Origin: CAYRNY01 sp964425755
GTDB lineage: Bacteria > Chloroflexota > Anaerolineae > Aggregatilineales > Aggregatilineaceae
Direction: 5' to 3'
NCBI GenBank assembly: GCA_964425755.1
Contig: CAYRNY010000008.1
Span: forward strand, 124,001 to 188,000
DNA: 64,000 nt
Shown here: positions 24,553-33,461 of the stretch, in pieces
Numbering within the stretch: the first letter of the stretch is position 1
How the letters are laid out: the number at the start of each line of letters is the position of its first letter
The notes under the pieces: generated by a model
Told to the model about the DNA's origin: nothing
Databases searched by the model: none
The model's input: the letters and a program-made list of their open reading frames with translations, nothing else
Made by a program: the position numbers and the translations under genes

Positions 24553-25803
24553 TTAGCGATCAGTTTCTTGGGTTTTCATCCGCTGCATGACCTGGTCGTA
24601 CACTGCCAGCAGGCGCGGCGCGATTACAGCCCAGTCGTAATGATCGCGTACATACTGCGCCCCGTTTGCGCCAAGCGTTGCGCGACGGTCGGGGTGTTCC
24701 AGCAGATCGATCACCGCGCGTGCGAAATCCTGCGCTGTGTCAGCCAGGCGAAGCTCGTGCCCGTCAGTGACGTGCAATCCCTGCGCGCCCATGCGCGTTG
24801 CGACCACGGCTTGCCCGGCGGCCATCGCCTGCAACACTTTCAGACGCGTGCCGCTACCCATACGCATCGGGACGACATATACCGCCGCTGCCTGCAGGAA
24901 CGGGTTAACGTCGGGTACCCAACCGGTGATCTGGACGCCATCTCGTTCGCGCAGTGCGTCCAGGCGCGGGTGGGGATGGCTGCCTACCACAAAGAATTTC
25001 GCGTCCGGCACTCGCGCTCGCACGCTGTCCAATATCTCCTCGGCGAACCACAGCGCCGCGTCAACATTGGGCCGGTAGTTCATTGTGCCGGTGAACACCA
25101 GTGCGTGTTCGCCCAGGTCCAGGCTGCTGTCACGGGTCACGTACTTTGCCGTGTCGATGCCGTTCGGGACCACGCTCACGCAGGCTTCAGGGGCAAGACG
25201 GTGAAATGCTTCGGCGTCGGCTTCTGATACCGCGATCACATGCGCGACGCGCTGGCATACCATGCGCTCGAACTGCGTTAAGCGTCGCCATTGGACCAGT
25301 GAATAAAGCGCCCCGATCACGCGGCGCGGGTGCAGGCTGCCGCGTTCGGCTTCGTAGATCGTGCGCTGCAAATCATATTCTGCGTTAAACGAGTCGTATA
25401 TCAGCGGGGTGTCGGGTGCCTCGCGCGTCAGGACCGGCAGGTACGTTGCCATTTCCAGGCTCTCGATCTGGATCAGGTCATACGACTGGCGGCGTAGCAG
25501 GTCGGTGAGTTTTGCGGCGTAGGCCGGTGACGCGTAACGCTGCTGCATATCGGCGACGTTACTCAGCAGCACGTCGCGCAGCCGCCGCAAGTTCGAGCGC
25601 TGCGGGGGGGATACGACCTCGACGCTGGCGCAGAATTCGTCAAGTGCCGGGCGGTTGATGCGCAACTGATCGGAGGTGCCAAATGCCAGCACGTGGACCG
25701 CGTGCCCTGCGGCGTGGACGGCACGAAACAGGCCGTTGGTGCGCAGCGTCCCCCCGGCGTGCGGCGGTTCAGGTAACTGGGCGGTCAGAAACAGAATGTC
25801 CAT
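24553..25803 (-). CDS. Glycosyltransferase family 4-type
   Basis: A 416-residue GT-B glycosyltransferase. The N-terminal half begins with FLTAQLPEPPHAGGTLRT, the acceptor-side Rossmann fold. The C-terminal half has FTGTMNYRPNVDA and a conserved block PMRMGSGTRLKVLQAMAAGQAVVATRMG, in which the usual ExxxxxxE pattern is weakened. It likely adds a sugar from a nucleotide donor to a cell-surface glycan or lipid. It reads with the second glycosyltransferase gene upstream, 65 bases apart, so the two probably act in one pathway. Donor and acceptor are unknown. Confidence 0.9.
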   Translation of the reverse strand: MDILFLTAQLPEPPHAGGTLRTNGLFRAVHAAGHAVHVLAFGTSDQLRINRPALDEFCASVEVVSPPQRSNLRRLRDVLLSNVADMQQRYASPAYAAKLTDLLRRQSYDLIQIESLEMATYLPVLTREAPDTPLIYDSFNAEYDLQRTIYEAERGSLHPRRVIGALYSLVQWRRLTQFERMVCQRVAHVIAVSEADAEAFHRLAPEACVSVVPNGIDTAKYVTRDSSLDLGEHALVFTGTMNYRPNVDAALWFAEEILDSVRARVPDAKFFVVGSHPHPRLDALRERDGVQITGWVPDVNPFLQAAAVYVVPMRMGSGTRLKVLQAMAAGQAVVATRMGAQGLHVTDGHELRLADTAQDFARAVIDLLEHPDRRATLGANGAQYVRDHYDWAVIAPRLLAVYDQVMQRMKTQETDR

Positions 25804-25868
25804 AAGGGGATCGTCCTATTGTGCAGGCAGGTGTACAAGTCAAGACTATGTGAAAAAACGGCTTCGGC

Positions 25869-26978
25869 TCAGCCCGGCATTAGCTTCCGGTAGACGTTCA
25901 AGACGATTTCAGCGGTCTTGCGCCACGTGAAGGTTGCGGCCCGCGCGATCCCTGCTTCCCGCAGGTTCTCGTGCAGGGCCGTGTCAGCGAGCAGGCGTTG
26001 CATGGCGTCGGCAATCGCAAGCGGATCGTCCGGCTCGACCAGTATGCCTGCTTCCCCTACGACTTCCGGCAGCGAACTGCGATTCGACACAATGGGCGGC
26101 GTCCCACAGGCCATTGCTTCGAGCGCAGTCAGCCCGAAACCTTCGTAATGCGACGGCAGCACCAGCATCGCCGCGCCGTTGTAGATCGCTGGCAGATCGG
26201 CATACGCTGCGTTTTCCAGCCAGATGATAGCGTCACGGAGCTTGAGCGTATCGACGTGCGCGAAAATCTCGTCATATAACCAGCCCCGCCGCCCGACCAG
26301 CACCAGCGGTGGCGCGCTTGCCAGTTGTTGGCGCAGGTGATGGTAAGCATCCAGCAGGCCAGGGATGTTCTTACGTGGCTCGAATGTGCCGACAAACAGA
26401 ACGTATATCTCCGGCAGCCCTAACCGTGCGCGGACGGTCTTAACCGTCTCTTCTGGCAGCGGGCGGAACCCTTCGTCCACGCCCAGCATGTGCACGGTTA
26501 CTTTTTCCGGTGCAACGTCGAGCAAGGCCATCAGGTCGCGCATTGTAGCGTGTGACGAAACTAGGATGTGGTCGGCATGTCGTACCGCGCGGTGAATCTG
26601 GCCTCTGTAGTGGCGGCGGCTGCTGGCAGTCATGAACTGCGGGTAGTGCATGAAGTGCAGATCGTGAATGGTGACAACGTGCCGGCGTGCGCCATACCGG
26701 GGCGGGATGACATCCGGTGTGTGTAGAATATCCAGCCGGTGGGGCAGCAGTTCCAACCCGAACGTCCACTGTTCAAGCCGGTGATGGCACGGGGTCAGCG
26801 TATTGACGCGCGCAGTGTTCGGCCCAGGACGCTTGGTGTTCCGGTCGCGCAGGTGATGCAATATCAGGTAATCATTGCACGAGTCTAACCCCGCCAACTC
26901 GTAAATGAGATGCCGGGTGTATTCGGCGATACCGCCAGGACGGTAAAAGATCAGTCGAGCGTCGATCCCGATGCGCAT
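25869..26978 (-). CDS. Glycosyltransferase family 4, mannosyltransferase-like
   Basis: A 369-residue GT-B enzyme. The start MRIGIDARLIFYRPGGIAEY is the classic acceptor-domain entry. C-terminal motifs are FVGTFEPRKNIPGLL, and HYEGFGLTALEAMACGTPPIVS carrying the donor-binding E-x7-E pair. The ATG at 26978 is chosen because the fold begins there. The long upstream open frame is out of character (many Ser, Arg and Cys) and overlaps the coiled-coil gene on the other strand. Closest known types transfer mannose or related hexoses to lipopolysaccharide or surface glycans. Paired with the glycosyltransferase downstream. Confidence 0.92.
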   Translation of the reverse strand: MRIGIDARLIFYRPGGIAEYTRHLIYELAGLDSCNDYLILHHLRDRNTKRPGPNTARVNTLTPCHHRLEQWTFGLELLPHRLDILHTPDVIPPRYGARRHVVTIHDLHFMHYPQFMTASSRRHYRGQIHRAVRHADHILVSSHATMRDLMALLDVAPEKVTVHMLGVDEGFRPLPEETVKTVRARLGLPEIYVLFVGTFEPRKNIPGLLDAYHHLRQQLASAPPLVLVGRRGWLYDEIFAHVDTLKLRDAIIWLENAAYADLPAIYNGAAMLVLPSHYEGFGLTALEAMACGTPPIVSNRSSLPEVVGEAGILVEPDDPLAIADAMQRLLADTALHENLREAGIARAATFTWRKTAEIVLNVYRKLMPG

Positions 26979-27100
26979 GGCACCCAAGTATAGCCAAGAC
27001 GCGCAGCATGACCAACCCTGAACTTCGGCAGGTAGGAGCAGGCTGGGGCGGGCACGCTGCCGGGGTCGTTCCGGGCAAGTGATGTGTGCTCGCGCTGTGT

Positions 27101-27130
27101 CTGACAAATTCACCCCATACCTGCTATAAT
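27101..27130 (+). promoter_or_regulatory. Promoter of the coiled-coil gene
   Basis: CTGACA (27101-27106), 18 bases, then TATAAT (27125-27130), which is preceded by TGC (extended -10). The start codon follows at 27172. Confidence 0.68.
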
Positions 27131-27171
27131 CCGACACCGGATATGCTGATAGTGGTTGGTAGGAGCGTGGT

Positions 27172-28437
27172 ATGGACTTACAACAAGCAGCCCGCATGAT
27201 CGAATGGCTTGACGAGGAACGGCGGCGGGATAAAAACACGATCGCTTTGCTGGAAGAACGATTGGCGCAGCAGCAGGAGTTGATGACGCAGATGGAACGC
27301 CGCCTGGATGGGTTGGAGGGCGAGCAGTCGACCATGCGCTCGTCGTTCATCCCTGTCTCGCGTGAGCAGGAGATTACGGACCAGCTTCGGACCGAGTTTC
27401 AGCAGATGCTTGAAGGCGTGGAAAGCAAACGTCTGACCGCCGAGCGCGAAGCCGAACGCCGCGCCGATATCGCGCGGGAGAGCGTGGCCCGCATGGTGCG
27501 TGACCTGGAGGATCGGACCGAAGCGGTGGAACGCGCCATTGAGGAATTGCCGGCTGCCCGCGTAGAGCGCGATCGTGTTGCGTCCGCATTGGCGGCAGTC
27601 CAGCAGCGGATGGAAGACCTGACCAAAAAATTCGAGGAGCCGGAACGCCGGATCACCTTCCTTGAAGAACAGCGCCGCCAGGACGCCCGGCGTATTTCTG
27701 ATATCCAGTCCGAAATGCCCGAGATTCAAAAGCAGGTTGATTCGACCCTGCCCAAGATCGAGGCGCTGGAAGGCATGGTGCTGCGCAACGAAAAGCGCCT
27801 GATCGAGATTCAGACTGCCGAACGCGACCGTCGCGATGAGATGCAGCAGTTTATCGACCAGCAGACGCTCTTGTTACAGCAGCGTGACCAGCAGGTCGCG
27901 GAGTTGACCAAAAGCTTCGGCTCGTACGACGAGGATATGCGCCGTTATGTCGAACGGTTCGAGAATTGGGCGGAAACCCACCGCCAGATGCGGAAAGTCC
28001 TGGAGGACTTCGAGCGTATCGCGGAACGCCTGGGCCGGCGGATCAACGAGGTCGCGGAGATGCAGCGGCTTTCTGAGGAGCGTTTCCGCCAGGAGTGGAA
28101 CGATTGGATCGCGGACGACCAGAAACGCTGGAAACAGTTTACCCTGACCAACGATGAAGCGTGGCGCAACCACGAGAAACAACTCAGCCAGGTTCGCGAA
28201 AGCATCGAGTCGGTTCAGTCGGCTGTTACGCCCTTGAAGAACAGTGTCGATCGCATGTGGCAACTCGAACGTGCGCGGGCTGAGCTGTATCGCGATCGCT
28301 ACCAGGCGCTGCTGTTGGAATATGACCAGGTAGAACGCACGACACCGGTCGCGGCGGCGGGGAACACCTCGTCTGCGGCGGCTTCCTCGCCCCCATCATC
28401 ACCGGGGATCAACGGCCATAGCGGAGACAATAGCTGA
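27172..28437 (+). CDS. Long coiled-coil protein, unknown function
   Basis: A 421-residue protein that is almost entirely predicted coiled coil (about 10-375), with dense Glu/Arg/Gln heptads and no membrane helix or signal. The last 40 residues are a Ser/Pro/Ala-rich tail. Such proteins act as scaffolds or SMC-like structural elements; I see no nucleotide-binding site. The ATG at 27172 follows GGAG with 6 bases. The gene is alone, with its own promoter and a strong inverted repeat 70 bases after the stop. Confidence 0.82.
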   Translation: MDLQQAARMIEWLDEERRRDKNTIALLEERLAQQQELMTQMERRLDGLEGEQSTMRSSFIPVSREQEITDQLRTEFQQMLEGVESKRLTAEREAERRADIARESVARMVRDLEDRTEAVERAIEELPAARVERDRVASALAAVQQRMEDLTKKFEEPERRITFLEEQRRQDARRISDIQSEMPEIQKQVDSTLPKIEALEGMVLRNEKRLIEIQTAERDRRDEMQQFIDQQTLLLQQRDQQVAELTKSFGSYDEDMRRYVERFENWAETHRQMRKVLEDFERIAERLGRRINEVAEMQRLSEERFRQEWNDWIADDQKRWKQFTLTNDEAWRNHEKQLSQVRESIESVQSAVTPLKNSVDRMWQLERARAELYRDRYQALLLEYDQVERTTPVAAAGNTSSAAASSPPSSPGINGHSGDNS

Positions 28438-28757
28438 TCACGTCACAGTTGCCGCGTAAAAATTGAGCGTCGGGTTTCATTGTACCGCTTTTGCGTGCTG
28501 CCGGATGAGGCTTCTGTTTTGCAGGAGCCTCTAATCCTCTATAATGAGGGTGAGGCTGTTTCCACACAGCGGCAGGCAAGGGCGGTTTTTGCTGTTTGAT
28601 TTGCACCACCGCGGGCGCGATTGCCTGTCTGAAGGCTTCCTTTGCTGTGGATGGCCTGCGTGAGCCGGTGCGCGTTTTCTGTATACATGATGACGGGTGC
28701 CTGGTTCGATCGATACTGACTGTAGCTTTTTAAGAAGTTTTGTTTGTGGAGCAAAAT
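28438..28757 (+). other. 320-base gap: inverted repeat, promoter and long structured leader of the malic enzyme gene
   Basis: A 10-bp inverted repeat GAGGCTTCTG/CAGGAGCCTC (28507-28516, 28522-28531, loop TTTTG) precedes a TATAAT at 28540-28545. The presumed 200-base leader then contains CAGGCAA (28573-28579) pairing with TTGCCTG (28621-28627), and an outer helix 28561-28570 with 28644-28651. ACAGC at 28566-28570 can alternatively pair with GCTGT at 28555-28559, so two folds compete. No known riboswitch consensus is recognised. Confidence 0.45.
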
Positions 28758-30128
28758 ATGGTTGATAAGCAGATTACCAAAGAGGAATTGCTCGAAAAGG
28801 CCAAGAAGCCTGCCGCAGTAGCGAAGCGTTTGCACCGATTCTATCAAGGCAAGATGCAAACGGCGTTACGCTGCCCGGTGCGCGACCTGAATGATTTTGC
28901 GATCTGGTATACGCCCGGTGTGGCGGCTCCCTGTCGCGAGATCGCCGAATCCCCCGAACTGGTTTACGAATTGACCAGTAAGTGGAACACGGTTGCCGTG
29001 GTGTCGGACGGGACGCGCGTGCTTGGCCTGGGTGATATCGGCCCCAAGGCCGGATTGCCCGTCATGGAAGGCAAGGCGTTGTTGTACAAGTACCTGGGTG
29101 GGGTCGATGCGTACCCAATCATGTTGGATACCAAAGACCCCGACAAAATCATCGACACCGTCTTGATGATGCAGCCTGCGCTTGGCGGCGTGAACCTCGA
29201 AGACATCTCTCAACCCAAGTGCTTCCGGATCCTCGATACGTTGCGCGAGCATGCTGAAATCCCGATCTGGCATGACGATCAACAGGGCACGGCGAGTGTT
29301 GTGCTGGCCGGCATGATCAACGCGGCGAAGATCGTTGGCAAGCGGTTGGAAGATATGCGGATCGTGTTTGTTGGCGCAGGTGCGGCGAATGTAGCCTGTT
29401 CGCGGTTGCTGTTTTCCTACGGTGTCGATCCGGTCAACTGCTTGATGGTGGACATCAACGGCATCTTGGGCAAACATCGACGCGATATCTACCTGCGCCG
29501 CGCGGAATACGTGCAGCAGTGGAACCTGTGCATGATGACCAATGCAGAAGAGATCAAAGGGGATACGGAGGTTGCACTGCGTGGCGCGGATGCTGTGATC
29601 GCGCTGTCCGCACCGGGCCCGGGTACGATCAAGCCGGAGTGGGTTAAGAATATGGCCAAGGATGCGATCGTTTTCGCTGCTGCCAACCCGATCCCGGAAA
29701 TCTGGCCCTGGGAAGCGGCGGAAGCCGGGGCAGTGGTCGTGGCGACCGGGCGATCGGACTTTCCAAACCAGGTCAACAACTCATTGGGCTTTCCCGGTAT
29801 ATTCCGGGGGGCGCTGGACGTGCGCGCGCGTACCATTACTGACGAGATGGCGATCGCGGCGTCCGAGACGTTGGCGGGAATGGCTGAGGAACAGGGGCTC
29901 GCGCCCGATCACATCCTGCCGACGATGGACGACTGGGAAATTTTCCCGCGTGAGGCGGCGACTGTCGCGATGAAGGCGATTGAGCTAGGCGTTGCGCGGC
30001 TGGAAACGACCTATGAGGAAGAATTCGAACGCGCATCAACGATGATCCGTGCGGCGCGTGAGATGACCCAACTCTTGATGGCGCAAGGCTTCATCCCTGA
30101 AGCCCCGGATCAGGAATGCGACGAGTAG
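28758..30128 (+). CDS. NAD(P)-dependent malic enzyme
   Basis: A 456-residue malic enzyme of the short bacterial type, lacking the phosphotransacetylase-like extension. It decarboxylates malate to pyruvate with reduction of NAD or NADP and a divalent metal. Visible motifs are the N-terminal YTPGVAAPCREIAE, the metal/substrate block WHDDQQGTASVVLAGMINA, the Rossmann motif VFVGAGAANVAC and FALANPxPE-like FAAANPIPE. The ATG at 28758 follows GGAG by 6 bases; an in-frame TTG lies 18 bases earlier. A flavoprotein gene follows after 24 bases, so the two are probably co-transcribed from the promoter at about 28540. Confidence 0.94.
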   Translation: MVDKQITKEELLEKAKKPAAVAKRLHRFYQGKMQTALRCPVRDLNDFAIWYTPGVAAPCREIAESPELVYELTSKWNTVAVVSDGTRVLGLGDIGPKAGLPVMEGKALLYKYLGGVDAYPIMLDTKDPDKIIDTVLMMQPALGGVNLEDISQPKCFRILDTLREHAEIPIWHDDQQGTASVVLAGMINAAKIVGKRLEDMRIVFVGAGAANVACSRLLFSYGVDPVNCLMVDINGILGKHRRDIYLRRAEYVQQWNLCMMTNAEEIKGDTEVALRGADAVIALSAPGPGTIKPEWVKNMAKDAIVFAAANPIPEIWPWEAAEAGAVVVATGRSDFPNQVNNSLGFPGIFRGALDVRARTITDEMAIAASETLAGMAEEQGLAPDHILPTMDDWEIFPREAATVAMKAIELGVARLETTYEEEFERASTMIRAAREMTQLLMAQGFIPEAPDQECDE

Positions 30129-30152
30129 GTGAGGAAGGACGGGTAAATACTT

Positions 30153-31088
30153 ATGCATGAACTAATCGTTATTGGTGGCGGTCCGGCAGGACTCGCGGCG
30201 GCGGCGTATGCCGTGCGTAAACGAATGGACGCGTTGTTTATCTCGCGAGGCTTGGGTGGGCGTACCAAGCGCCGTCTCCTGTTACCCTGGGTAGAGGACT
30301 ATCAGGTCACGGTGGGCGAAGAGACGATCCAGAAGTTCCGGGGCCAGTTGGACTACCTGGATTTCATGCGCGTGCGGTCCGAAGTGGCACGGCTCGAACC
30401 GACCGATGCGGGATTCTGTGTTACTGTGGCAGATGGCAAGCAGTACGAAACCCGGACCGTGATCATCGCGACAGGGGCAGTGGGCGAGCTGCTCAACGTG
30501 CCGGGAGAAGAAGAGTTCGAGATGCGCGGCCTGTGCTACAGTGCGATGACCTATGCCCCGCTGATGGTGGACCGTAGCACGGTGGTCATTGGCTCGCAGA
30601 ATCTGGCGCTGCGTGCAGTGGCAGAGTTATCGCGGATCGCCACGCAGGTCACGCTGATCGCTGAGGATGATGGCGATCTTGATACGCCTGTCGGCCAGAA
30701 TGTGTTGTGTGCAGAAAACGTCATTGTGAAGCGCCACGCCCGGGTTGACGCGATCAATGGCGATGACTTCGCGCGTAGCGTGGTGGTGCGCCAGGAAGGG
30801 CGCGTGCAAGAGATCCCCGCTGACGCGATCTTTGTCGAAAAGCAGTTGATCCCTAATTCCGATCTGGTGCTCGACCTCGTTGAAGTGGATGAGTGCGGGT
30901 TCATCAAGGTGGATGCACGGAACCGCACGTCAATGCCGGGATTGTTTGCGGCGGGTGATGTGACCAATGCGATGGCATTTCAGGTCCTGATGGGGTTGGG
31001 CGACGGCGAAAAAGCGGCGCTCAGCGCGTTTGATTACTTGCTGGGTATGGGCAGCACCGATTTTATCTGCGAAGTGAACGGAACGTAG
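30153..31088 (+). CDS. Thioredoxin-reductase-like flavoprotein lacking the redox CxxC
   Basis: A 311-residue FAD/NAD(P)-binding protein. FAD binding is clear: VIGGGPAGLAAAAYA (6-20), an ATG motif at ATGAVG and the C-terminal GLFAAGDVTN. The thioredoxin reductase active site CxxC should lie near 128-135, but the sequence reads LCYSAMTYAP, with Ser130 and Thr133 in its place. The second nucleotide motif VVIGSQNLALRAV is also degenerate. So it is unlikely to reduce thioredoxin. Relatives without CxxC include ferredoxin-NADP reductases of the thioredoxin-reductase type. It follows the malic enzyme gene by 24 bases and could use or supply NADPH there. A terminator follows. Confidence 0.85.
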   Translation: MHELIVIGGGPAGLAAAAYAVRKRMDALFISRGLGGRTKRRLLLPWVEDYQVTVGEETIQKFRGQLDYLDFMRVRSEVARLEPTDAGFCVTVADGKQYETRTVIIATGAVGELLNVPGEEEFEMRGLCYSAMTYAPLMVDRSTVVIGSQNLALRAVAELSRIATQVTLIAEDDGDLDTPVGQNVLCAENVIVKRHARVDAINGDDFARSVVVRQEGRVQEIPADAIFVEKQLIPNSDLVLDLVEVDECGFIKVDARNRTSMPGLFAAGDVTNAMAFQVLMGLGDGEKAALSAFDYLLGMGSTDFICEVNGT

Positions 31089-31116
31089 GTTGACGACAGT
31101 CTAGATGTTCGGGCGG

Positions 31117-31147
31117 GCGGGGTGATCACACGAGCACCCCGCTTTTT
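31117..31147 (+). terminator. Rho-independent terminator after the malic enzyme operon
   Basis: GCGGGGTG (31117-31124) pairs with CACCCCGC (31135-31142), then TTTTT. Perfect 8-bp GC-rich stem with U-tract. Confidence 0.85.
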
Positions 31148-31160
31148 GATCATCGTTTTG

Positions 31161-32459
31161 TCACGCGCTGTGGAGCGATTCGCGCTGGATGCGCGCCCCC
31201 ATTCCGCGCAGCTTTTCCTCGACGCGCTCATAACCCCGGTCGATCTGCTGGATGTTATGAATGCGCGTGGTGCCGCGTGCGCTCAGCGCCGCAAGCAGCA
31301 GCGCCATCCCGGCGCGGATATCCGGACTGCTGATATTGGGGACGGCGTGTAACACCGTCGGGCCGTGTACGACGGCGCGATGGGGATCACACAGGAAGAT
31401 GCGCGCGCCCATATCGCTGAGTTTATCGGTGAAGAACAGGCGGCTGTTAAACATCCACTCGTGAAACAGCACCGTCCCGGCGGCCTGTGTCGCGACGACC
31501 AGCGCGATGCTCATTAGGTCAGAGGGAAAGGCAGGCCAGGGTTGGGCCTTGATTTCAGGGATCTGGTTGCCCAGGTCGTGCTGGACTACAAGTGCTTGAC
31601 CGCGCGGGACGATGATGTCGTTTCCGTCAACCAGCCATGTAACGCCTAATCTGCGGAAGACCAATGCGGCCATATCGAGATACTGCGGGTCAGCTTCGCG
31701 AATGCGAATCTCTCCCCCGGTGACGACCGCCGCGCCGACAAAGCTCACAACCTCGAGGTAGTCCGCTTCGACGCGAAACTCGCCGCCGTGCAGTTTTTCC
31801 ACGCCGTGCACCGTGACCTGGTTGGTCCCTATGCCCTCGATTTGCGCCCCCATGCCGTTGAGCATGTGACAGAGGTTCTGCACGTGGGGTTCGGATGCTG
31901 CGTTGCGGATCACGGTCGTGCCTTTGGCAAGCGTTGCGGCCATGATCGTGTTTTCTGTCGCGGTAACGCTGGCTTCGTCGAGCAGGATATCCGCGCCGGT
32001 CAAACCGTTCGCGTTCATCGTGAACACCCCGTTGAAACGGATGTCCGCGCCCAGCTTCTGCAGTGCGAGGATGTGCGTGTCTAGCCGGCGGCGCCCGATG
32101 ACGTCGCCGCCGGGGGGCGCGAGTTCCAGGTTCCCGGTGCGTGCCAGCATCGGCCCGGCGAAGACGATTGACGCGCGCGTCTTCTGGCACAACGCGCGGT
32201 CGAGATCGTGCCGGTCGATGCTCTTCGCGTGCACACGGATGGTGTGGTCGCTCAGCTTCTCAACATCCGCGCCGAGGCTGCGCAGAAGGTCACAGGTCAC
32301 GCGCACGTCAGCGATATCGGGGACATTCTTCAGGATCACCGGTTCCTCGGTCAGCAGGCATGCCGGGAGCATTTTCAGCGCCGCGTTCTTGTTTCCGCTG
32401 ACGGTAACTTCGCCGGTCAGGCGGTGATTGCCTTCGACTATAAACTGTTCCTGGATCAT
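31161..32459 (-). CDS. murA: UDP-N-acetylglucosamine 1-carboxyvinyltransferase MurA, Asp at the catalytic Cys position
   Basis: A 432-residue EPSP-synthase-fold enzyme that transfers enolpyruvate from PEP to UDP-GlcNAc, the first committed step of peptidoglycan synthesis in the cytoplasm. Family landmarks are SGNKNAALKMLPA near the start, TRASIVFAGPMLAR and the late PAFPSDLMS. The active-site loop reads PGGDVIGRRRLD, so residue 119 is Asp where most MurA have the fosfomycin-reactive Cys. The same change occurs in mycobacteria and Chlamydia and gives intrinsic fosfomycin resistance. The start ATG at 32459 is 20 bases after the SAM hydroxide adenosyltransferase stop, so the two form an operon. 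Confidence 0.95.
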   Translation of the reverse strand: MIQEQFIVEGNHRLTGEVTVSGNKNAALKMLPACLLTEEPVILKNVPDIADVRVTCDLLRSLGADVEKLSDHTIRVHAKSIDRHDLDRALCQKTRASIVFAGPMLARTGNLELAPPGGDVIGRRRLDTHILALQKLGADIRFNGVFTMNANGLTGADILLDEASVTATENTIMAATLAKGTTVIRNAASEPHVQNLCHMLNGMGAQIEGIGTNQVTVHGVEKLHGGEFRVEADYLEVVSFVGAAVVTGGEIRIREADPQYLDMAALVFRRLGVTWLVDGNDIIVPRGQALVVQHDLGNQIPEIKAQPWPAFPSDLMSIALVVATQAAGTVLFHEWMFNSRLFFTDKLSDMGARIFLCDPHRAVVHGPTVLHAVPNISSPDIRAGMALLLAALSARGTTRIHNIQQIDRGYERVEEKLRGMGARIQRESLHSA

Positions 32460-32479
32460 GGGTAAGTTTCTCTTTGGTG

Positions 32480-33334
32480 TTATGCGTTTCGCTGCAACAC
32501 AACCAGGTCGCCGGGTTGCACGCGCATCGTCTGCGCCGCGTGTCCCTGGTTCTGCCCGATTTCAAGCTGGCCAGAACTGCCGACGAGTGCCGTTATTTCG
32601 TCAGGAGCCACTTCGCCGTAGGTACGCCGGATGCCGTGCAATGTGTGATCGGCTACGGTGATCTGGCAGCGCGTCGAATCCAGCCGGGGGGTGGCGTCTG
32701 GATGTCCGCCGCCAAATTCCGGTGTGAGCGAGAGCGTCCCGTCGTTTGCCCAGTGCAATTGACCAATGCTGGTGATGATATTGCCGAAGTGATCGACGTG
32801 CAGCACTTCGCCGTAAATGGTAGTCCCTGTGATCTCCAGGTGTGGCAGCGGCAGCCTGTGCCATGAATCGCGTTCGGGACCAAGCCGGTCAAGCGGTAAC
32901 CCGTTGGCGAGATGTGCGGCGGCAGGGCTGAAAATATCGCGCCCGTGGAACGTCTGGCTGATGCTGGTGCGCCGGTAGGACGGATTGGTCAGGGTGACGA
33001 TCCGCCGGACATGCATGCGCGCCAGGACGTAGCTCAGCACGCCGTTGTCTGGCGCGACATAAAGCCCGTGGGCAGTCTCCACCGCGATCGGATCGCGCGC
33101 CGTGCCGACGCCTGGATCGACTACAACCAAAAAGACGGTATGTGCCGGGAAATGACGGTATGCCGTTAACAGAATGTACGCCGCCTGGCGTGCATTCTGC
33201 GGCGCGACAGCGTGGGTGAGATCGACAAATTGCGCTTCCGGGCAGATGTCGAGCATCACGCCCTTCATCGTGCCGGCGTACGCGTCGGTTGTGCCAAAGT
33301 CGGTCAACAACGTGATGATCGGTCTTCTCAACAT
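32480..33334 (-). CDS. S-adenosyl-L-methionine hydroxide adenosyltransferase family protein
   Basis: A 284-residue DUF62/SAM hydroxide adenosyltransferase. The family splits SAM with hydroxide to adenosine and methionine; related enzymes are the fluorinase and chlorinase. The N-terminus TLLTDFGTTDAYAGTMKGV is the family signature with the conserved Asp pair. DLTHAVAPQNARQAAYIL and VDPGVGTARDPIAVE follow. The C-terminal domain includes DHFGNIITSI. The ATG at 33334 is chosen because the fold starts three residues later; the frame is open 14 codons upstream. It is cotranscribed with murA and divergent from gyrB. Confidence 0.92.
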   Translation of the reverse strand: MLRRPIITLLTDFGTTDAYAGTMKGVMLDICPEAQFVDLTHAVAPQNARQAAYILLTAYRHFPAHTVFLVVVDPGVGTARDPIAVETAHGLYVAPDNGVLSYVLARMHVRRIVTLTNPSYRRTSISQTFHGRDIFSPAAAHLANGLPLDRLGPERDSWHRLPLPHLEITGTTIYGEVLHVDHFGNIITSIGQLHWANDGTLSLTPEFGGGHPDATPRLDSTRCQITVADHTLHGIRRTYGEVAPDEITALVGSSGQLEIGQNQGHAAQTMRVQPGDLVVLQRNA

Positions 33335-33379
33335 GCTCTTGATTGTACCAGTGATAGCGTGTGCGGCAACATCCAACTT

Positions 33380-33408
33380 TTGCCCAGAGCGCCGATCTGA
33401 GGTATAAT
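33380..33408 (+). promoter_or_regulatory. gyrB promoter
   Basis: TTGCCC (33380-33385), 17 bases, TATAAT (33403-33408), reading towards gyrB. Confidence 0.6.
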
Positions 33409-33461
33409 TTTACGCGAAGACTGGCCGTTTTGTTCGTCTTATTTTATAATATACTTAATAA

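Noticed and set aside
26979..27350. N-terminal extension of the second glycosyltransferase
   Set aside because: The 124 extra codons have alien composition, overlap the start of the coiled-coil gene on the other strand and precede the normal GT-B start.
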